Shown in pieces: positions 9,375-19,100 of a stretch of DNA of 64,000 nucleotides. Every line of letters begins with the position of its first letter. Position 1 is the stretch's first letter. Source of the DNA: Verrucomicrobium spinosum DSM 4136 = JCM 18804 (GTDB lineage: Bacteria > Verrucomicrobiota > Verrucomicrobiia > Verrucomicrobiales > Verrucomicrobiaceae); contig NZ_ABIZ01000001.1 of the NCBI RefSeq assembly GCF_000172155.1, positions 5,799,105 through 5,863,104 on the forward strand, read 5' to 3'. Made by a program: the position numbers and the translations under genes. Below the pieces are notes generated by a model that had not been told where the DNA came from, made no database searches, and was given only the letters and a program-made list of their open reading frames with translations.

Positions 9375-9869
9375 TTACTCCCCGTAGAAGACGAGGCTCA
9401 CAATCTTCCAGCCACCCGAGGGTTCTTTCTTCAGGGTGAAAAGGTCAGAGCCACGCTCCTCATTGCTCCCCTTGGTCAGCACCCAGGTCACATAGGCCTG
9501 CACCCCTTTGGCATCCCCCTGAATGAGCATCGTCACCGGCTTCTCCGTCATCGGTGTGCTGGACAGCTGGTGCGCCAGTTTCTGGCCGTGAAGGAAATCC
9601 GTTAGCCCCTGACTGACCACCGAGTTGGGTCCGTCCAGGGTGAAAATTCTCGCCTGAGGATGGAAACACGAACCATAGCCCTCCATGTCGCGAGCAGACC
9701 AGGTGAAAAAGTAGCGTTCGAGAAACCTTCGCACCTCGACGTCGTCCGGGTGCGCCTGTCCCTTGGCACGACAGCCCGCCATCATGGCGGTGACCAGCAT
9801 CAAGCCAGCAATCATTACCGGGCGCACTATCGCGCGCCGCCGCCGCAGCCAGATCAGGACCTTACGCAT
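9375..9869 (-). CDS. Putative lipoprotein with NTF2/SnoaL-like domain
   Basis: 164 residues. A basic N-terminus (MRKVLIWLRRRRAIVR) and a hydrophobic core end in MMAGC, a plausible lipobox with Cys33 as the lipidated residue. The remainder (VRRFLERYFFTWSARDMEGYGSCFHPQARIF to GGWKIVSLVFYGE) has the helix-helix-sheet pattern of NTF2-like/SnoaL proteins, which range from small-molecule binders to enzymes. It lies between parB (9 bases upstream) and the spermidine-synthase-like gene, and is probably cotranscribed with parB. The domain call is by pattern only. Confidence 0.7.
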   Translation of the reverse strand: MRKVLIWLRRRRAIVRPVMIAGLMLVTAMMAGCRAKGQAHPDDVEVRRFLERYFFTWSARDMEGYGSCFHPQARIFTLDGPNSVVSQGLTDFLHGQKLAHQLSSTPMTEKPVTMLIQGDAKGVQAYVTWVLTKGSNEERGSDLFTLKKEPSGGWKIVSLVFYGE

Positions 9870-9878
9870 CGCTTGGGA

Positions 9879-10793
9879 TCAGGCTTCGAAATCCGCTTCC
9901 TCCACCCCCATGAGGGCCAGCAGGCGATTCAGGTCCTCCACACCATAGTAGTCCAGCTCAAGACGGCCCTTCTTTTCCCCGTGGTGCACGCTGGCGGAGG
10001 TGGAAAAATGCCGGGTGAGGCGCTGCTCCACGGCCTGGAGGGCAATTTTGAGCTCCGCGTCCGGCGAAGCAGGTTTGGCTTTTGGAACGGGCGGGTTGAG
10101 GATGCTCTCGATCAGCTTCTCGGTCGCACGCACACTGAGGCCCTTTTCCAGGACCATGGCGCAGGCCGCTTCCATGTCATCTGCGGACTTGAGTCCCAGC
10201 ACGACCTTGGCATGCCCGGGTGTGAGACGACCTTCGCGCAGTTGTTGCAGTGAAGCGGCCGGCAGTTCCAACAGGCGGATTGCATTGGCCACAGTGGCGC
10301 GATTTTTGCCCACTCGTTGCGCGATGTCTTCCTGGCGGAGGTTGAACTCCTTGCTCAGGCGCACGTAGGCCTGTGCTTCCTCCACAGGATTCAGATTCTC
10401 ACGCTGAAGGTTTTCAATCAGCGCCATCTCCAGCACATCCTTGTCAGACGCGGTCCGGACGATCACGGGCACTTCACTCAGCCCCAGCTCGCGGCTGGCA
10501 CGCCAGCGGCGTTCCCCCGCAATGAGCTCAAACTTATTGGCCACCAATCGCACGATCAGCGGCTGGATGATCCCGTGCTCACGGATGGAATCCATGAGCT
10601 CATGCAGTTGCTCAGGGGCAAACTCTTTACGAGGCTGCAACGGACTGGGCACCACCTCATCCAGCGGGACCTTGCGTACCGTCTCGCCTGGCGCGGGCTG
10701 GGGAGTGAAGGGCATGCTATTCCCCGCGGGAGGAGGAGTCCCCGCTTTTCCAATCAAGGCTCCGAGGCCTTTGCCGAGCGCTGCTTTTGCCAT
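9879..10793 (-). CDS. parB: ParB/Spo0J family chromosome partitioning protein
   Basis: About 304 residues. The N-terminus AKAALGKGLGALIGKAG is the classical ParB tail that stimulates ParA. The ParB/Srx CTP-binding domain follows: VPLDEVVPSPLQPRKEF, IREHGIIQPLIVR, GERRWRASRELGL and ENLQRENLNPVEEAQAY. The HTH is EDIAQRVGKNRATVANAIRLLELP, and a C-terminal dimerisation region ends the protein. The chosen ATG gives the standard N-terminus. ParB loads at parS and acts with ParA and SMC. ParA is normally just upstream, but here the next gene upstream is on the opposite strand, so parA must lie elsewhere. No consensus parS was noticed in the flanks. Confidence 0.95.
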   Translation of the reverse strand: MAKAALGKGLGALIGKAGTPPPAGNSMPFTPQPAPGETVRKVPLDEVVPSPLQPRKEFAPEQLHELMDSIREHGIIQPLIVRLVANKFELIAGERRWRASRELGLSEVPVIVRTASDKDVLEMALIENLQRENLNPVEEAQAYVRLSKEFNLRQEDIAQRVGKNRATVANAIRLLELPAASLQQLREGRLTPGHAKVVLGLKSADDMEAACAMVLEKGLSVRATEKLIESILNPPVPKAKPASPDAELKIALQAVEQRLTRHFSTSASVHHGEKKGRLELDYYGVEDLNRLLALMGVEEADFEA

Positions 10794-11009
10794 AAGGGGC
10801 GAGACTATCCCATCACGCCGCCAAAGCAAGCCTGTCGAACAGGTTCACCAAAACAGGGAATTTTCACTCCCACGTGTCTCAAGCCCATGTCAGACCGACA
10901 TCCATCGGAGGCTGGGAGGACTCATCACAGCCAGAGAGTTCTCTTTTTTCCAGGATTAATTCATAATCAGCCGTCGCCTGCGTCATGCAGGAGCACCATT
11001 CACCTTCCC

Positions 11010-14000
11010 ATGAGCACGACATCCCTTCCCCCAATCGTCCTCGCCCTGTCCCTGTCTATCCTCGCATCCGCACCGCTGGCGGCAGAGAACGGCAATGAGA
11101 TCGGCTTTGTTGAAACATTCGCTCTCGCTCCGGATCGCGAGAAGGTCCTGAATGAACTGGTGCCTGGATCTGCAGACTACTACTTCTACCACGCCCTTCA
11201 CTACCAAAACACCCGGAACGCTGCCCGCCTGGCCGACATCATGGCGGAGTGGCGCAAGCGATTCCCGGACAACTCAGAACCGCGCAGAGTCATTGAGAAC
11301 CGGGAGGCGCTTCTGAGCTACGAAGCCAGTCCGCAGCAAACGCTCACCTTTCTGAAGAACAAGTTCGGCCTTGCGTTCCAGCACACCCAGGAGGCTCGTG
11401 ACAAAAAGCCCGACCTGCCGAGCAGTCTGGACCCCGCCCGGGTCACGCGGTCGGTCTTTGAAAAGAACGCCCTGGATCAAAGCCCCAATCTCGAAGGCTT
11501 CGGAGTTCCGGCGATCGAAAGCCTGATCCGGAACAAAGCAGCCCTTACCCCTGCACAACGGCGCACCGCCCTGGGCCGGATCCTGCGCCCCGATCTGCCC
11601 GGCCTGGTCGAGGTCATCCATGCGGACCTCAGCAGCCGCGACTCCGGTGGCTTTGGTTCGTTGGGCATTCACCGGGCGCTGACCCTGGCGCAACTCGATG
11701 CGCTGGTGAAGCTGATGCCGGAACTCGGCAACAACACGCGGTTCGTCCACCAGCGCATGCGGAAGCTGGCCCCCTCCGCCGATGTCAACCTCGACGATGA
11801 CGACGCCGAACGGGAAGCCTGGCTCGACCGCACCTGGGCCTATGCCGCCACCCTGCCCCCCGCGTTCAACACCCTCAAGGCCCGCATCCTGCTTCACCGC
11901 CTGGAACACGACCGCGCCAAAGGCATCTACGATCAAGAGCGCTTCCTGCAATATTTGAAGCTTCCCCGGCAGGCCCCTTATGTAAGCCCACGATTGCTGG
12001 AGCAGGTGCCTGCCTCAAACCAGCTCAACAACCTGAACGCGGACCTGAGCGAACCCCTGCTGGACAGTCCGCCACCCCGTGGGGACGAGAGCCTGGTCCG
12101 TGACTATTTCCTGCAACTCTTCACCCGCGCGGGCCAGGCTGCGGAGGATGTCGAGACGACGCTGGCCCCCTGGACCCAGTATGTCCGCGAGTCCTGGCTC
12201 AAGCCGCTCTATGCGGAAGCCATGATCCTGGCCGGCCATGGCAACCCGGAGCGCTGGGCCGCCCTGCTCACGCCCACCGCCTTTCAGGAGCTGAAGGATC
12301 GGGTGGACATTGAGTTCCCCGCCACCAACGCCCGGCTCTTTCAGCCCGGGGATGAGATCCAGTTTGACGTTCTGCTGAAGAACACGCCAGGCCTGATCGT
12401 GAAGATTTACGAGATCAACCAGCTGAATTATTTCCTCTCCCAAAAACGCCAGCTCAATACCGATCTCAATCTCGACGGCCTGGTGGCGAATCAGGAAACC
12501 TCCCGCAGCTATCAAAATGGCCCTTTCCTCCGCAAGCGGGAGAACTTCACCTTCCCTGAGCTCAAGGGAAAACGCGGTGCCTGGGTGATTGAGTTCATCG
12601 GCGGCGGCCGGAGCAGCCGCGCCCTGGTGCGGGTGGGACAATGGCAGATGCTGCAGCGCCCCAGCCCGGGCGGCGACTATCTGGTCGTCCTGGACGAGAG
12701 GGGCACTCCCGTGCCGGATGCTGTCGCATGGCTGGACGGACGCAAGCTCACCCCCCAGGAGAAACTGGGCGGTGCCATTCTTGTTCCTTTCACAGCCAAG
12801 CCGGGAATCAAACCCGTCGTCCTTGCGGATGCCCAAGGCACCTTTGCGTCCCTGGCCCAGTTCGAACATCACGCGGAAGAGCCGCAGTTCTCGGCGCAGT
12901 TTCATCTCACCCGGGAGCAGCTCCTGGCAGGCAGAGAGGCAACCCTCGCAGTTCGCCCCTCCCTCATGCTCGGCGGCACCCACGTCTCCCCGTCTGCTTT
13001 GCTCGAGCCCAAGCTGACTCTGACGACGACAACGCTGGACGGCATCAGCACCACGCGCGAGGTGAAGGATCTCAAGCTGAACGCCACCAGCGTGCTCACC
13101 CACAGCTTCACGGTCCCCAACCGGATGGAACAGATCAGCGCCACCTTCAGCGCCAAGGTCGAACTCTTCACGCAAGGAGGTGAAAAGCGTCCTGTGGCCG
13201 CCTCGCGCACCTGGACGCTCAACACGCTCGACAAGACAGATGCCGTCTATGCCGGTCGGTTCTCCGCGATTGAAGGTCGTCATTTCTTCGAACTTCTGGG
13301 CAAGAATGGGGAACCTGTGGCAGACCGCCCAGTGGGATTCACCTTCTCTCACCCCGACTTCACCCAAACGATTGAGCTGGCGCTTCGCACCGATGAGAAA
13401 GGCCGCATCGACCTGGGAATCCTTCCCGATGTAGGTGCGATCTCTGCCCGCTGCCCGGACGGACAGACTGTGGGCTGGCAGAATCAACTGTATCAACGCA
13501 CCTGGCCGTCCCTGATTCAAGCTGCCCAAGGGGAGACATTGCGAATTCCCGCGCCTGCGGGCTTTACCGGAACCGATGGGACCTTGTCGCTGTTGGAAAC
13601 GAGATCAGGCACCTTTGTCGCGGATCGTAGCGCCATCGCCGTCGTGCGCGATGGCTTCATCGTGGTGGAAGGATTGCCCCCCGGAGACTACTCCCTCCAA
13701 CTGCGCGGTAAACAGCCTGTCAGTATGGACCTGCGCATCTCCGCCGGCAAGGCGGTGGCAGGATGGCTGCTGGGCACGCACCGTCAGCTGGAGCTCAAGG
13801 GCAGCAAGATGCTGCAGATCACCGCCGTCACCACAGAGGCAGACTTCGTGACGGTGAAACTGGCCAACATCAACCCCTTCACCAGGGTTCACGTGACCGC
13901 CACCCGGTTCGAGGAGCCATCCTCCATCTTCAACAGCCTGGGCTCCTTTCCCCGCTTTGGAGGATCCATCACCTCCCCGCCGCGGCTTCCTGCATTGTAT

Positions 14001-17000
14001 GCCGCCGGTCGCGAAATCGGGGACGAGTACCGGTACATTCTGGAGCGCCGCAGGGCCAGGACCTACCCCGGCAGCATGCTGCCCCGCCCTGGATTGCTGC
14101 TGAACCCTTGGGAAACACGTAGCACCAGCCTGACTGAGCTTGAGATGTCCGCGGGCCAGGCTGCCAGCTCCACAGCAGGCGGGCGGGATGGCGCGCTGCG
14201 CAAGGCCCGCGCAGAAAGCGCCCCCGGAGGGGGCCGAGGTGCCCAGCCCGTCACCCACGATGGCAATCTGGACTTTCTGGCCCTGACCGCCCCCACCCAC
14301 TACAACCTGGTGCCAGACAATACGGGCGTGGTCCGCATCCCCAGAAAAGATCTGGGCGACCGCCAGGACGTGCAAATCTATGCAGAAGATCTGGAACACG
14401 CCGTCTGGCAGAAAGTGCCCCTGCCAGCTACGGCCACCCAGTTCCGTGATGAACGACTCACTCGCAATCTGGATCCCGCGAGCCCCTTCACGGAAACCAA
14501 GGAAACCACTGTCCTGCAAAAAGGCCAGACCCTGGTTCTAGATGACATCCTCACCAGTGAGGTCGAAAGCTACGACACCCTGGGCGGCGTGTACTCCCTG
14601 CTCAAGACACTCAACACAGATCCGAATGTGGCGGAATTTGCCTGGATCCTGCAGTGGCCCCAGTACAGCGACGCGGAAAAGCGCGCCAAATATGGTGAGT
14701 ACGCCAGCCACGAACTGCACCTGTTCCTGGCGAAGAAGGATCCGGCATTCTTCACCAAGGTGGTCAAACCCTACCTTGCCAACAAGAAGGACAAAACCTT
14801 CATGGATGAGTTCCTTCTCGACGCCAGGCTGGATCGCTACCTCGAACCCTGGCGTTACTCCCGGCTCAACGTGGTGGAGCGCGCTCTGCTGGCCCAACGG
14901 CTTCCCGGAGAGGCAGCCCGCGCCGCCCGCCACCTGCGGGAGTCCTGGGAGCTGCTCCCCCTTGACCCTGAAGGACAGGACAGGTACTTCGAGACGGCCC
15001 TGAGGGGACGCTCACTTGATGGCACCGACAAGTCCCTGTGGGCTGACACTGAATCCAGCAAGTTGGTCCCTCTGGCAATAGAGGCCCCCGCACCGGCCCC
15101 GGCTCCAACTACCGCAGCAGCAGCCGCCCCCGCCGACAGGTTCAGCGGGAGCGTGGGACGCCTTTCCGAAATGGGGGACCCATCTTCCACGCCCGCCATC
15201 AGCCAGCGTGCAGCACGCGGTCTCTCTATCGCAGGCAAAAAGGACTCTGCCGGTGAAGAGATGGCAGAGAAGCAAAAGGAGCAGGCAGGGCGCGAGATGA
15301 TGGTGGCCCAGGGCAAGCCCCTGGAACTGACGGCAAACTTCGAAGGCCAGTACACCTATGCAGGGGTCGCCCTGCAGGCAGACGCGCAACACCTGGTTCG
15401 ATCCTATTTCCGCGAACTAGGTCCTGCCAGAGAATGGGCGGAGAACAACTACTACAAACTCCGCCAGACTGATCAAAACGCCAGCCTGGTCACGGTAAAT
15501 GCCTTCTGGAGGGATTTCGCGACCTGGATAGCAGAAGGGTCCAAAGGCCCCTTCGTCTCACCCCATGTCGCAGAGGCCAGTCACACCTTTACCGAGATCC
15601 TGCTGGCGCTCGCGGTGCTGGATCTGCCGTTTGAGGCCCCCCAGCATGCGACGAAGACGGAGGGCCGCCGCTTTGAACTCACCGCTGGCGCCCCAGTGTT
15701 GGTGTTTCACAAGCAGATCCGCCCCGCCCCCCGTGCCAACGACCAGGCAGCCGGCCAACTGCTGGTCTCGCAGTCCTTCTTCCGCGCCGATGACCGCTTC
15801 CGCCAGGAAGGCAATGAATCGTTCCAGAAGAATGTCACGGATGAGTTCCTCACTGGCACGGTTTATGGAGCCAACATCGTGGTGACCAATGCCACCAGCA
15901 CCCGGATCAAGGCGGAAATTCTGCTGCAGACCCCCCAGGGCGCCCTGCCGGTTCGCGGCAGCAAGGCCACGCAGTCACTTCGCCTGCCTCTGGAGCCCTA
16001 CACCACCACCACGCGGGAGTACTACTTCTACTTCCCAGAAACACCGCCCAAGGCGGGAGGGAGATTCGCCCACTACCCCGTGCATGTGGCGACGGGAGGC
16101 AAAGAGGCCGGCAAGGCCCCGGTCTTTGCCTTCAACGTCGTCAACCAGTTGTCCGGTGTTGACAAAGCGTCCTGGGACTATGTCTCCCAGTATGCTTCGG
16201 AAGCGGAGGTGTTCGCCTATCTGGAGCAGAACAACATCCAGCGCACGGATCTTGGTCGCATTGCCTGGCGCTGCCGTCAAAGCCCCGACTTCTATCGTCA
16301 GATCATCAAGCTGCTGGCGGAACGTCATGTCTGGGATGACACCCTGACAAGCTACGCTGTGTACCACAATGACAAGGTCACCCTCGGGGAGTGGCTCAAG
16401 CACCAGTATTCCGAAGAGTTCGGACCGGTTCTGGACTCCCCTCTCGTGAAGTTTGAACCTCTGGAATTTGATCTCTACGAACACCTGGAATACAGCCCGC
16501 TGATCAACCAGAGAGCCCACAGGCTGGGCAGGGAGTGGCGCATCGCCAACCAGGAGGTCCTGGCGCAGTATCAGCGCCTTCTGGCCACCCTGTCCTTCAA
16601 GCCCGCACTGGGGAGCACAGACAATCTGGCCGTGGCTTATTACCTCTTCCTTCAGGACCGGGTGGAGGAGGCTCTGGGCAGGCTCAAGGCCATCCCCACC
16701 CAGGACCTGGATACGCGAATTCAACACGACTACCTGCGCGGCCAAGCCGCCTTCTATGAAGGCGATACGGCGACCGCACGCACCGTGGCCGCCACCTACA
16801 GGGACTACCCAGTCCCCCGGTGGAAGCAACTCTTTGGAGAAGTGCTTTCCCAAGTGGATGAAATCGACGGCAAACCCACAGCGACCTCTCCGGATGGCTC
16901 CCCGCCTCAACCGGATCGTGAACGCCAGCAGGGCGCACTTTCCGCCACCGAGCCGACCTTCGAGTTCAAGGTGGAAAACCTTGCCATCGCGCTCACCTGG

Positions 17001-17618
17001 CGAAATCTGACTCAAGTGACAGTGAACTACTACCTGACCGACCCCGAGTTCAGCTTCAGCAGCAATCCCTTCGTGAGCGAGGATGCCAGCCGGTTCAGCG
17101 TGATCAAACCAAACCAGAGCGCCAGCGTGACATTGCCTCCGGGCAAGGACACCCTGAGCATCCCGCTCCCGGATGCCTACGCGCGTGCGAATCTCCTGGT
17201 GGAAATAGTGGGCGCTGGACAGCGCAAAACCCAAGCCTACCACGCGAACACCCTCAAGCTCGCCGTCACAGAGAACTATGGCCGGCTTGAGGTGCGCGAC
17301 AGCGGAACGGACAAACCCATCACGAAGGGCTATGTGAAAGTGTATGCCCGACTTCGAAACGGGACGGTCCGATTTTTCAAAGACGGCTACACCGACCTGC
17401 GCGGGAGATTCGACTACGCGAGCCTGAACGGCACCGCCGAAGGCCAGCCCGTCCCGCCCCCCATGCCTCTGCCCCGTCCTGCCGGAGCCCCCGGCAACGG
17501 ACTGGACCACCAGATGCTGAAGCCCAACGAGCTGAACGCAGTGGAGAAACTATCCCTCCTGGTGCTCACCGAGTCCAATGGCGCCCAGGTTCGAGAAGTC
17601 ACACCACCAGCGCAATAG
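11010..17618 (+). CDS. Giant exported protein of about 2200 residues, alpha-2-macroglobulin-like organisation
   Basis: The longest gene here (2202 residues from ATG 11010). A signal peptide (LPPIVLALSLSILASAPLAA) starts it; in-frame sequence upstream overlaps parB and is not used. The N-terminal third is helical, with a repeat-like region of short hairpins. The middle has several beta-rich modules (FQPGDEIQFDVLLKN, GEPVADRPVGFTF, LPPGDYSLQLRGKQP), reminiscent of MG/carboxypeptidase-regulatory domains. An Ala/Pro-rich linker lies near residues 1350-1380, and further helical and beta domains follow. It recalls COG2373 alpha-2-macroglobulin-like proteins, but the thioester motif C-x-E-Q was not found and cysteines are few. 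Function unknown; a periplasmic or surface role is inferred. A strong terminator follows. Confidence 0.8.
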   Translation: MSTTSLPPIVLALSLSILASAPLAAENGNEIGFVETFALAPDREKVLNELVPGSADYYFYHALHYQNTRNAARLADIMAEWRKRFPDNSEPRRVIENREALLSYEASPQQTLTFLKNKFGLAFQHTQEARDKKPDLPSSLDPARVTRSVFEKNALDQSPNLEGFGVPAIESLIRNKAALTPAQRRTALGRILRPDLPGLVEVIHADLSSRDSGGFGSLGIHRALTLAQLDALVKLMPELGNNTRFVHQRMRKLAPSADVNLDDDDAEREAWLDRTWAYAATLPPAFNTLKARILLHRLEHDRAKGIYDQERFLQYLKLPRQAPYVSPRLLEQVPASNQLNNLNADLSEPLLDSPPPRGDESLVRDYFLQLFTRAGQAAEDVETTLAPWTQYVRESWLKPLYAEAMILAGHGNPERWAALLTPTAFQELKDRVDIEFPATNARLFQPGDEIQFDVLLKNTPGLIVKIYEINQLNYFLSQKRQLNTDLNLDGLVANQETSRSYQNGPFLRKRENFTFPELKGKRGAWVIEFIGGGRSSRALVRVGQWQMLQRPSPGGDYLVVLDERGTPVPDAVAWLDGRKLTPQEKLGGAILVPFTAKPGIKPVVLADAQGTFASLAQFEHHAEEPQFSAQFHLTREQLLAGREATLAVRPSLMLGGTHVSPSALLEPKLTLTTTTLDGISTTREVKDLKLNATSVLTHSFTVPNRMEQISATFSAKVELFTQGGEKRPVAASRTWTLNTLDKTDAVYAGRFSAIEGRHFFELLGKNGEPVADRPVGFTFSHPDFTQTIELALRTDEKGRIDLGILPDVGAISARCPDGQTVGWQNQLYQRTWPSLIQAAQGETLRIPAPAGFTGTDGTLSLLETRSGTFVADRSAIAVVRDGFIVVEGLPPGDYSLQLRGKQPVSMDLRISAGKAVAGWLLGTHRQLELKGSKMLQITAVTTEADFVTVKLANINPFTRVHVTATRFEEPSSIFNSLGSFPRFGGSITSPPRLPALYAAGREIGDEYRYILERRRARTYPGSMLPRPGLLLNPWETRSTSLTELEMSAGQAASSTAGGRDGALRKARAESAPGGGRGAQPVTHDGNLDFLALTAPTHYNLVPDNTGVVRIPRKDLGDRQDVQIYAEDLEHAVWQKVPLPATATQFRDERLTRNLDPASPFTETKETTVLQKGQTLVLDDILTSEVESYDTLGGVYSLLKTLNTDPNVAEFAWILQWPQYSDAEKRAKYGEYASHELHLFLAKKDPAFFTKVVKPYLANKKDKTFMDEFLLDARLDRYLEPWRYSRLNVVERALLAQRLPGEAARAARHLRESWELLPLDPEGQDRYFETALRGRSLDGTDKSLWADTESSKLVPLAIEAPAPAPAPTTAAAAAPADRFSGSVGRLSEMGDPSSTPAISQRAARGLSIAGKKDSAGEEMAEKQKEQAGREMMVAQGKPLELTANFEGQYTYAGVALQADAQHLVRSYFRELGPAREWAENNYYKLRQTDQNASLVTVNAFWRDFATWIAEGSKGPFVSPHVAEASHTFTEILLALAVLDLPFEAPQHATKTEGRRFELTAGAPVLVFHKQIRPAPRANDQAAGQLLVSQSFFRADDRFRQEGNESFQKNVTDEFLTGTVYGANIVVTNATSTRIKAEILLQTPQGALPVRGSKATQSLRLPLEPYTTTTREYYFYFPETPPKAGGRFAHYPVHVATGGKEAGKAPVFAFNVVNQLSGVDKASWDYVSQYASEAEVFAYLEQNNIQRTDLGRIAWRCRQSPDFYRQIIKLLAERHVWDDTLTSYAVYHNDKVTLGEWLKHQYSEEFGPVLDSPLVKFEPLEFDLYEHLEYSPLINQRAHRLGREWRIANQEVLAQYQRLLATLSFKPALGSTDNLAVAYYLFLQDRVEEALGRLKAIPTQDLDTRIQHDYLRGQAAFYEGDTATARTVAATYRDYPVPRWKQLFGEVLSQVDEIDGKPTATSPDGSPPQPDRERQQGALSATEPTFEFKVENLAIALTWRNLTQVTVNYYLTDPEFSFSSNPFVSEDASRFSVIKPNQSASVTLPPGKDTLSIPLPDAYARANLLVEIVGAGQRKTQAYHANTLKLAVTENYGRLEVRDSGTDKPITKGYVKVYARLRNGTVRFFKDGYTDLRGRFDYASLNGTAEGQPVPPPMPLPRPAGAPGNGLDHQMLKPNELNAVEKLSLLVLTESNGAQVREVTPPAQ

Positions 17619-17660
17619 ACCCCGGCAGTTTTCTGTTCGCAGCAACGTCTGCCTATATTC

Positions 17661-17698
17661 GGGGGCAGGACCAGCCAAGGTCCAGCCCCCTTTTTTTT
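17661..17698 (+). terminator. Strong rho-independent terminator after the giant gene
   Basis: GGGGGC-A-GGACC pairs with GGTCC-A-GCCCCC (one A-A mismatch), loop AGCCAA, followed by eight T. It lies about 45 bases after the stop. Confidence 0.9.
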
Positions 17699-17786
17699 AG
17701 ATCGTAGCGCCTTCCCGTTCAGCGGCCTGGAAAACACGCCTTCATCCGGAAAGGACCAGTCGCACCGCGCCATGCGATACTGGGTT

Positions 17787-18374
17787 ATGAGCGACGAACT
17801 TCCATCCCCCCTGAGTCAACTCCCCGAAAAAGCTGGTGAACTTGCCCAGCAGGCGTCCACTGCCACTCGTGAGGCCATAGCCACCGCCCGCGACAGGGCA
17901 GGTACGGCCATTGCCACCGCCCGGGAAAAAACCAACGACGCCATGCATGTGGCGCGTGATCGTGCGACGGAGGCCTACGGCGTCGCCCGCGATCAAACCC
18001 AAAAGGCTCTTCACACTGCGAAGGACAAGACCAACCAGGCGCTGACGCAGAGCGGCAACTATGTGAAGGAAAATCCCATCCCCACCCTCCTGGGTGCGTT
18101 GGCCGTTGGCATCGTGGTGGGCGTCCTGATCAGCCGCAAGGAGGAGGAGCGCACCTTCCGCCAGCGCTTCGCAGAAGACCCTGTCAATGCCGCCCGAGGT
18201 GCCGTTTTCGCCGCCTTGGCCCCCATTGCGGAAAAGCTGCATGATCAGTATGATACGGCACGTTCCGGTGCACAACATGCTGTCAACAGGATCAACACCC
18301 GTCAGAACCGCCGGGCTGTGGACGACATCTTCTCCCAAGCACGTAGGACCGCCAGCCATCTGAAATTCTGGTAA
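17787..18374 (+). CDS. DUF883/ElaB-like membrane-anchored helical protein
   Basis: About 195 residues. A long amphipathic region (residues about 15-90) repeats an 11-residue-like pattern with A-R-D/E-K-T-x-x-A (TATREAIATARDRAG, TAREKTNDAMHVARDR, AKDKTNQALTQ). A short hydrophobic segment follows (PTLLGALAVGIVVGVLIS, preceded by VKENP), then a soluble tail. This is the layout of ElaB/YqjD (DUF883) and LEA-like proteins, which in enterobacteria are inner-membrane proteins that bind ribosomes in stationary phase; that role is not proven here. An ATG at 17772 is also in frame; 17787 is preferred. It is followed by a companion gene and probably shares its promoter and terminator. Confidence 0.7.
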   Translation: MSDELPSPLSQLPEKAGELAQQASTATREAIATARDRAGTAIATAREKTNDAMHVARDRATEAYGVARDQTQKALHTAKDKTNQALTQSGNYVKENPIPTLLGALAVGIVVGVLISRKEEERTFRQRFAEDPVNAARGAVFAALAPIAEKLHDQYDTARSGAQHAVNRINTRQNRRAVDDIFSQARRTASHLKFW

Positions 18375-18436
18375 ACGGGACATCCTTCGCCTGGCACCCA
18401 CTCATCTGATCCATCCCACTTCACCTCATCCCCGTT

Positions 18437-18811
18437 ATGAGTCTTCCCCAATCTTCCCTTCAGCCTGAGTCCGTGTTGAAGTCCATCGACCGCGGCGTGA
18501 CTGGCTTCCTCAATGAAGCTCAGGACACCGTACGACGACAATATGCCGAGGTCGAGGAGACGGTCCGCCGCTCCCCGGCGGCTTCCCTCGCTACTGCGGT
18601 AGCGGTTGGCTACTTCCTGCATCGGCTGCCGCTCCGCGCCATCATCAATGCCAACCTAAGGATCGTCTCCGCCCTGGCTCCCCCGGCCCTTTTCCTGTTC
18701 GGTGCCGCCAAGGTGTATGAGATGGTGAAAGAAGAATCCGAAGCAGCCCGGCTGCGCAAAGAGTACGGCTTCAATACCCCACCGCCAACCGCTCCACCCT
18801 ACGTGGATTGA
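18437..18811 (+). CDS. Small membrane protein paired with the DUF883-like gene
   Basis: 124 residues, function unknown. An amphipathic N-terminus (FLNEAQDTVRRQYAEVEETVRRSP) precedes two weakly hydrophobic stretches (ASLATAVAVGYFLHRLPL and IVSALAPPALFLFGAAKVYEMV) and a proline-rich end. The pattern echoes its upstream neighbour (amphipathic helix, then membrane insertion), and the 60-base spacing suggests one transcript. A perfect hairpin terminator lies 70 bases downstream, closing the pair. The start is the only ATG before the amphipathic helix. Confidence 0.65.
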   Translation: MSLPQSSLQPESVLKSIDRGVTGFLNEAQDTVRRQYAEVEETVRRSPAASLATAVAVGYFLHRLPLRAIINANLRIVSALAPPALFLFGAAKVYEMVKEESEAARLRKEYGFNTPPPTAPPYVD

Positions 18812-18880
18812 GCAAGTGAGTGAATGGCAACGGCAGCGGAGTGCCAACCGCTCTGCGCTTATCGAGTTCCAGAACTATCC

Positions 18881-18927
18881 GCCTCCCTTTTCGCTCCCCT
18901 GCTGGAGCGAAAAGGGAGGCATTTTTT
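18881..18927 (+). terminator. Perfect 17-bp stem terminator
   Basis: GCCTCCCTTTTCGCTCC pairs perfectly with its complement over the loop CCTGCT, followed by A and six T. It closes the small membrane-protein pair. Confidence 0.9.
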
Positions 18928-18932
18928 GTGAT

Positions 18933-19031
18933 TCTGCAACACCATCAACACCCTATTACCAAGTTACACCAAAAAAAGCCCCCCTGCCTTTCTTGGTGAA
19001 CCTCCAAAAAGGGTGTTGAGGGTGTTGCAGA
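18933..19031. repeat. 22-bp inverted repeat with inner hairpin
   Basis: The left arm 18933-18954 begins TCTGCAACACCATCAACA; the right arm 19010-19031 is its reverse complement with one mismatch. The 55-base interior holds a second small stem, CACCAA with TTGGTG. It begins right after a terminator and precedes no gene closely, so it is more likely a mobile miniature or repeat element than a regulator. Confidence 0.65.
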
Positions 19032-19100
19032 GTGACAAATCCCCCTGATGTCTCAGCCGGTGACATCTTGTTTCGCCTGCGATGTCCTCACCTTCGCTGC

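Noticed and set aside
10317-11009. Longer N-terminus of the giant gene product
   Set aside because: It lies antisense to parB, shows no conserved sequence, and would place a signal peptide in the middle of the protein.
12015-17510. Long antisense frames inside the giant gene
   Set aside because: High GC third positions open the complementary frames; the sense frame has the signal peptide and coherent domains.
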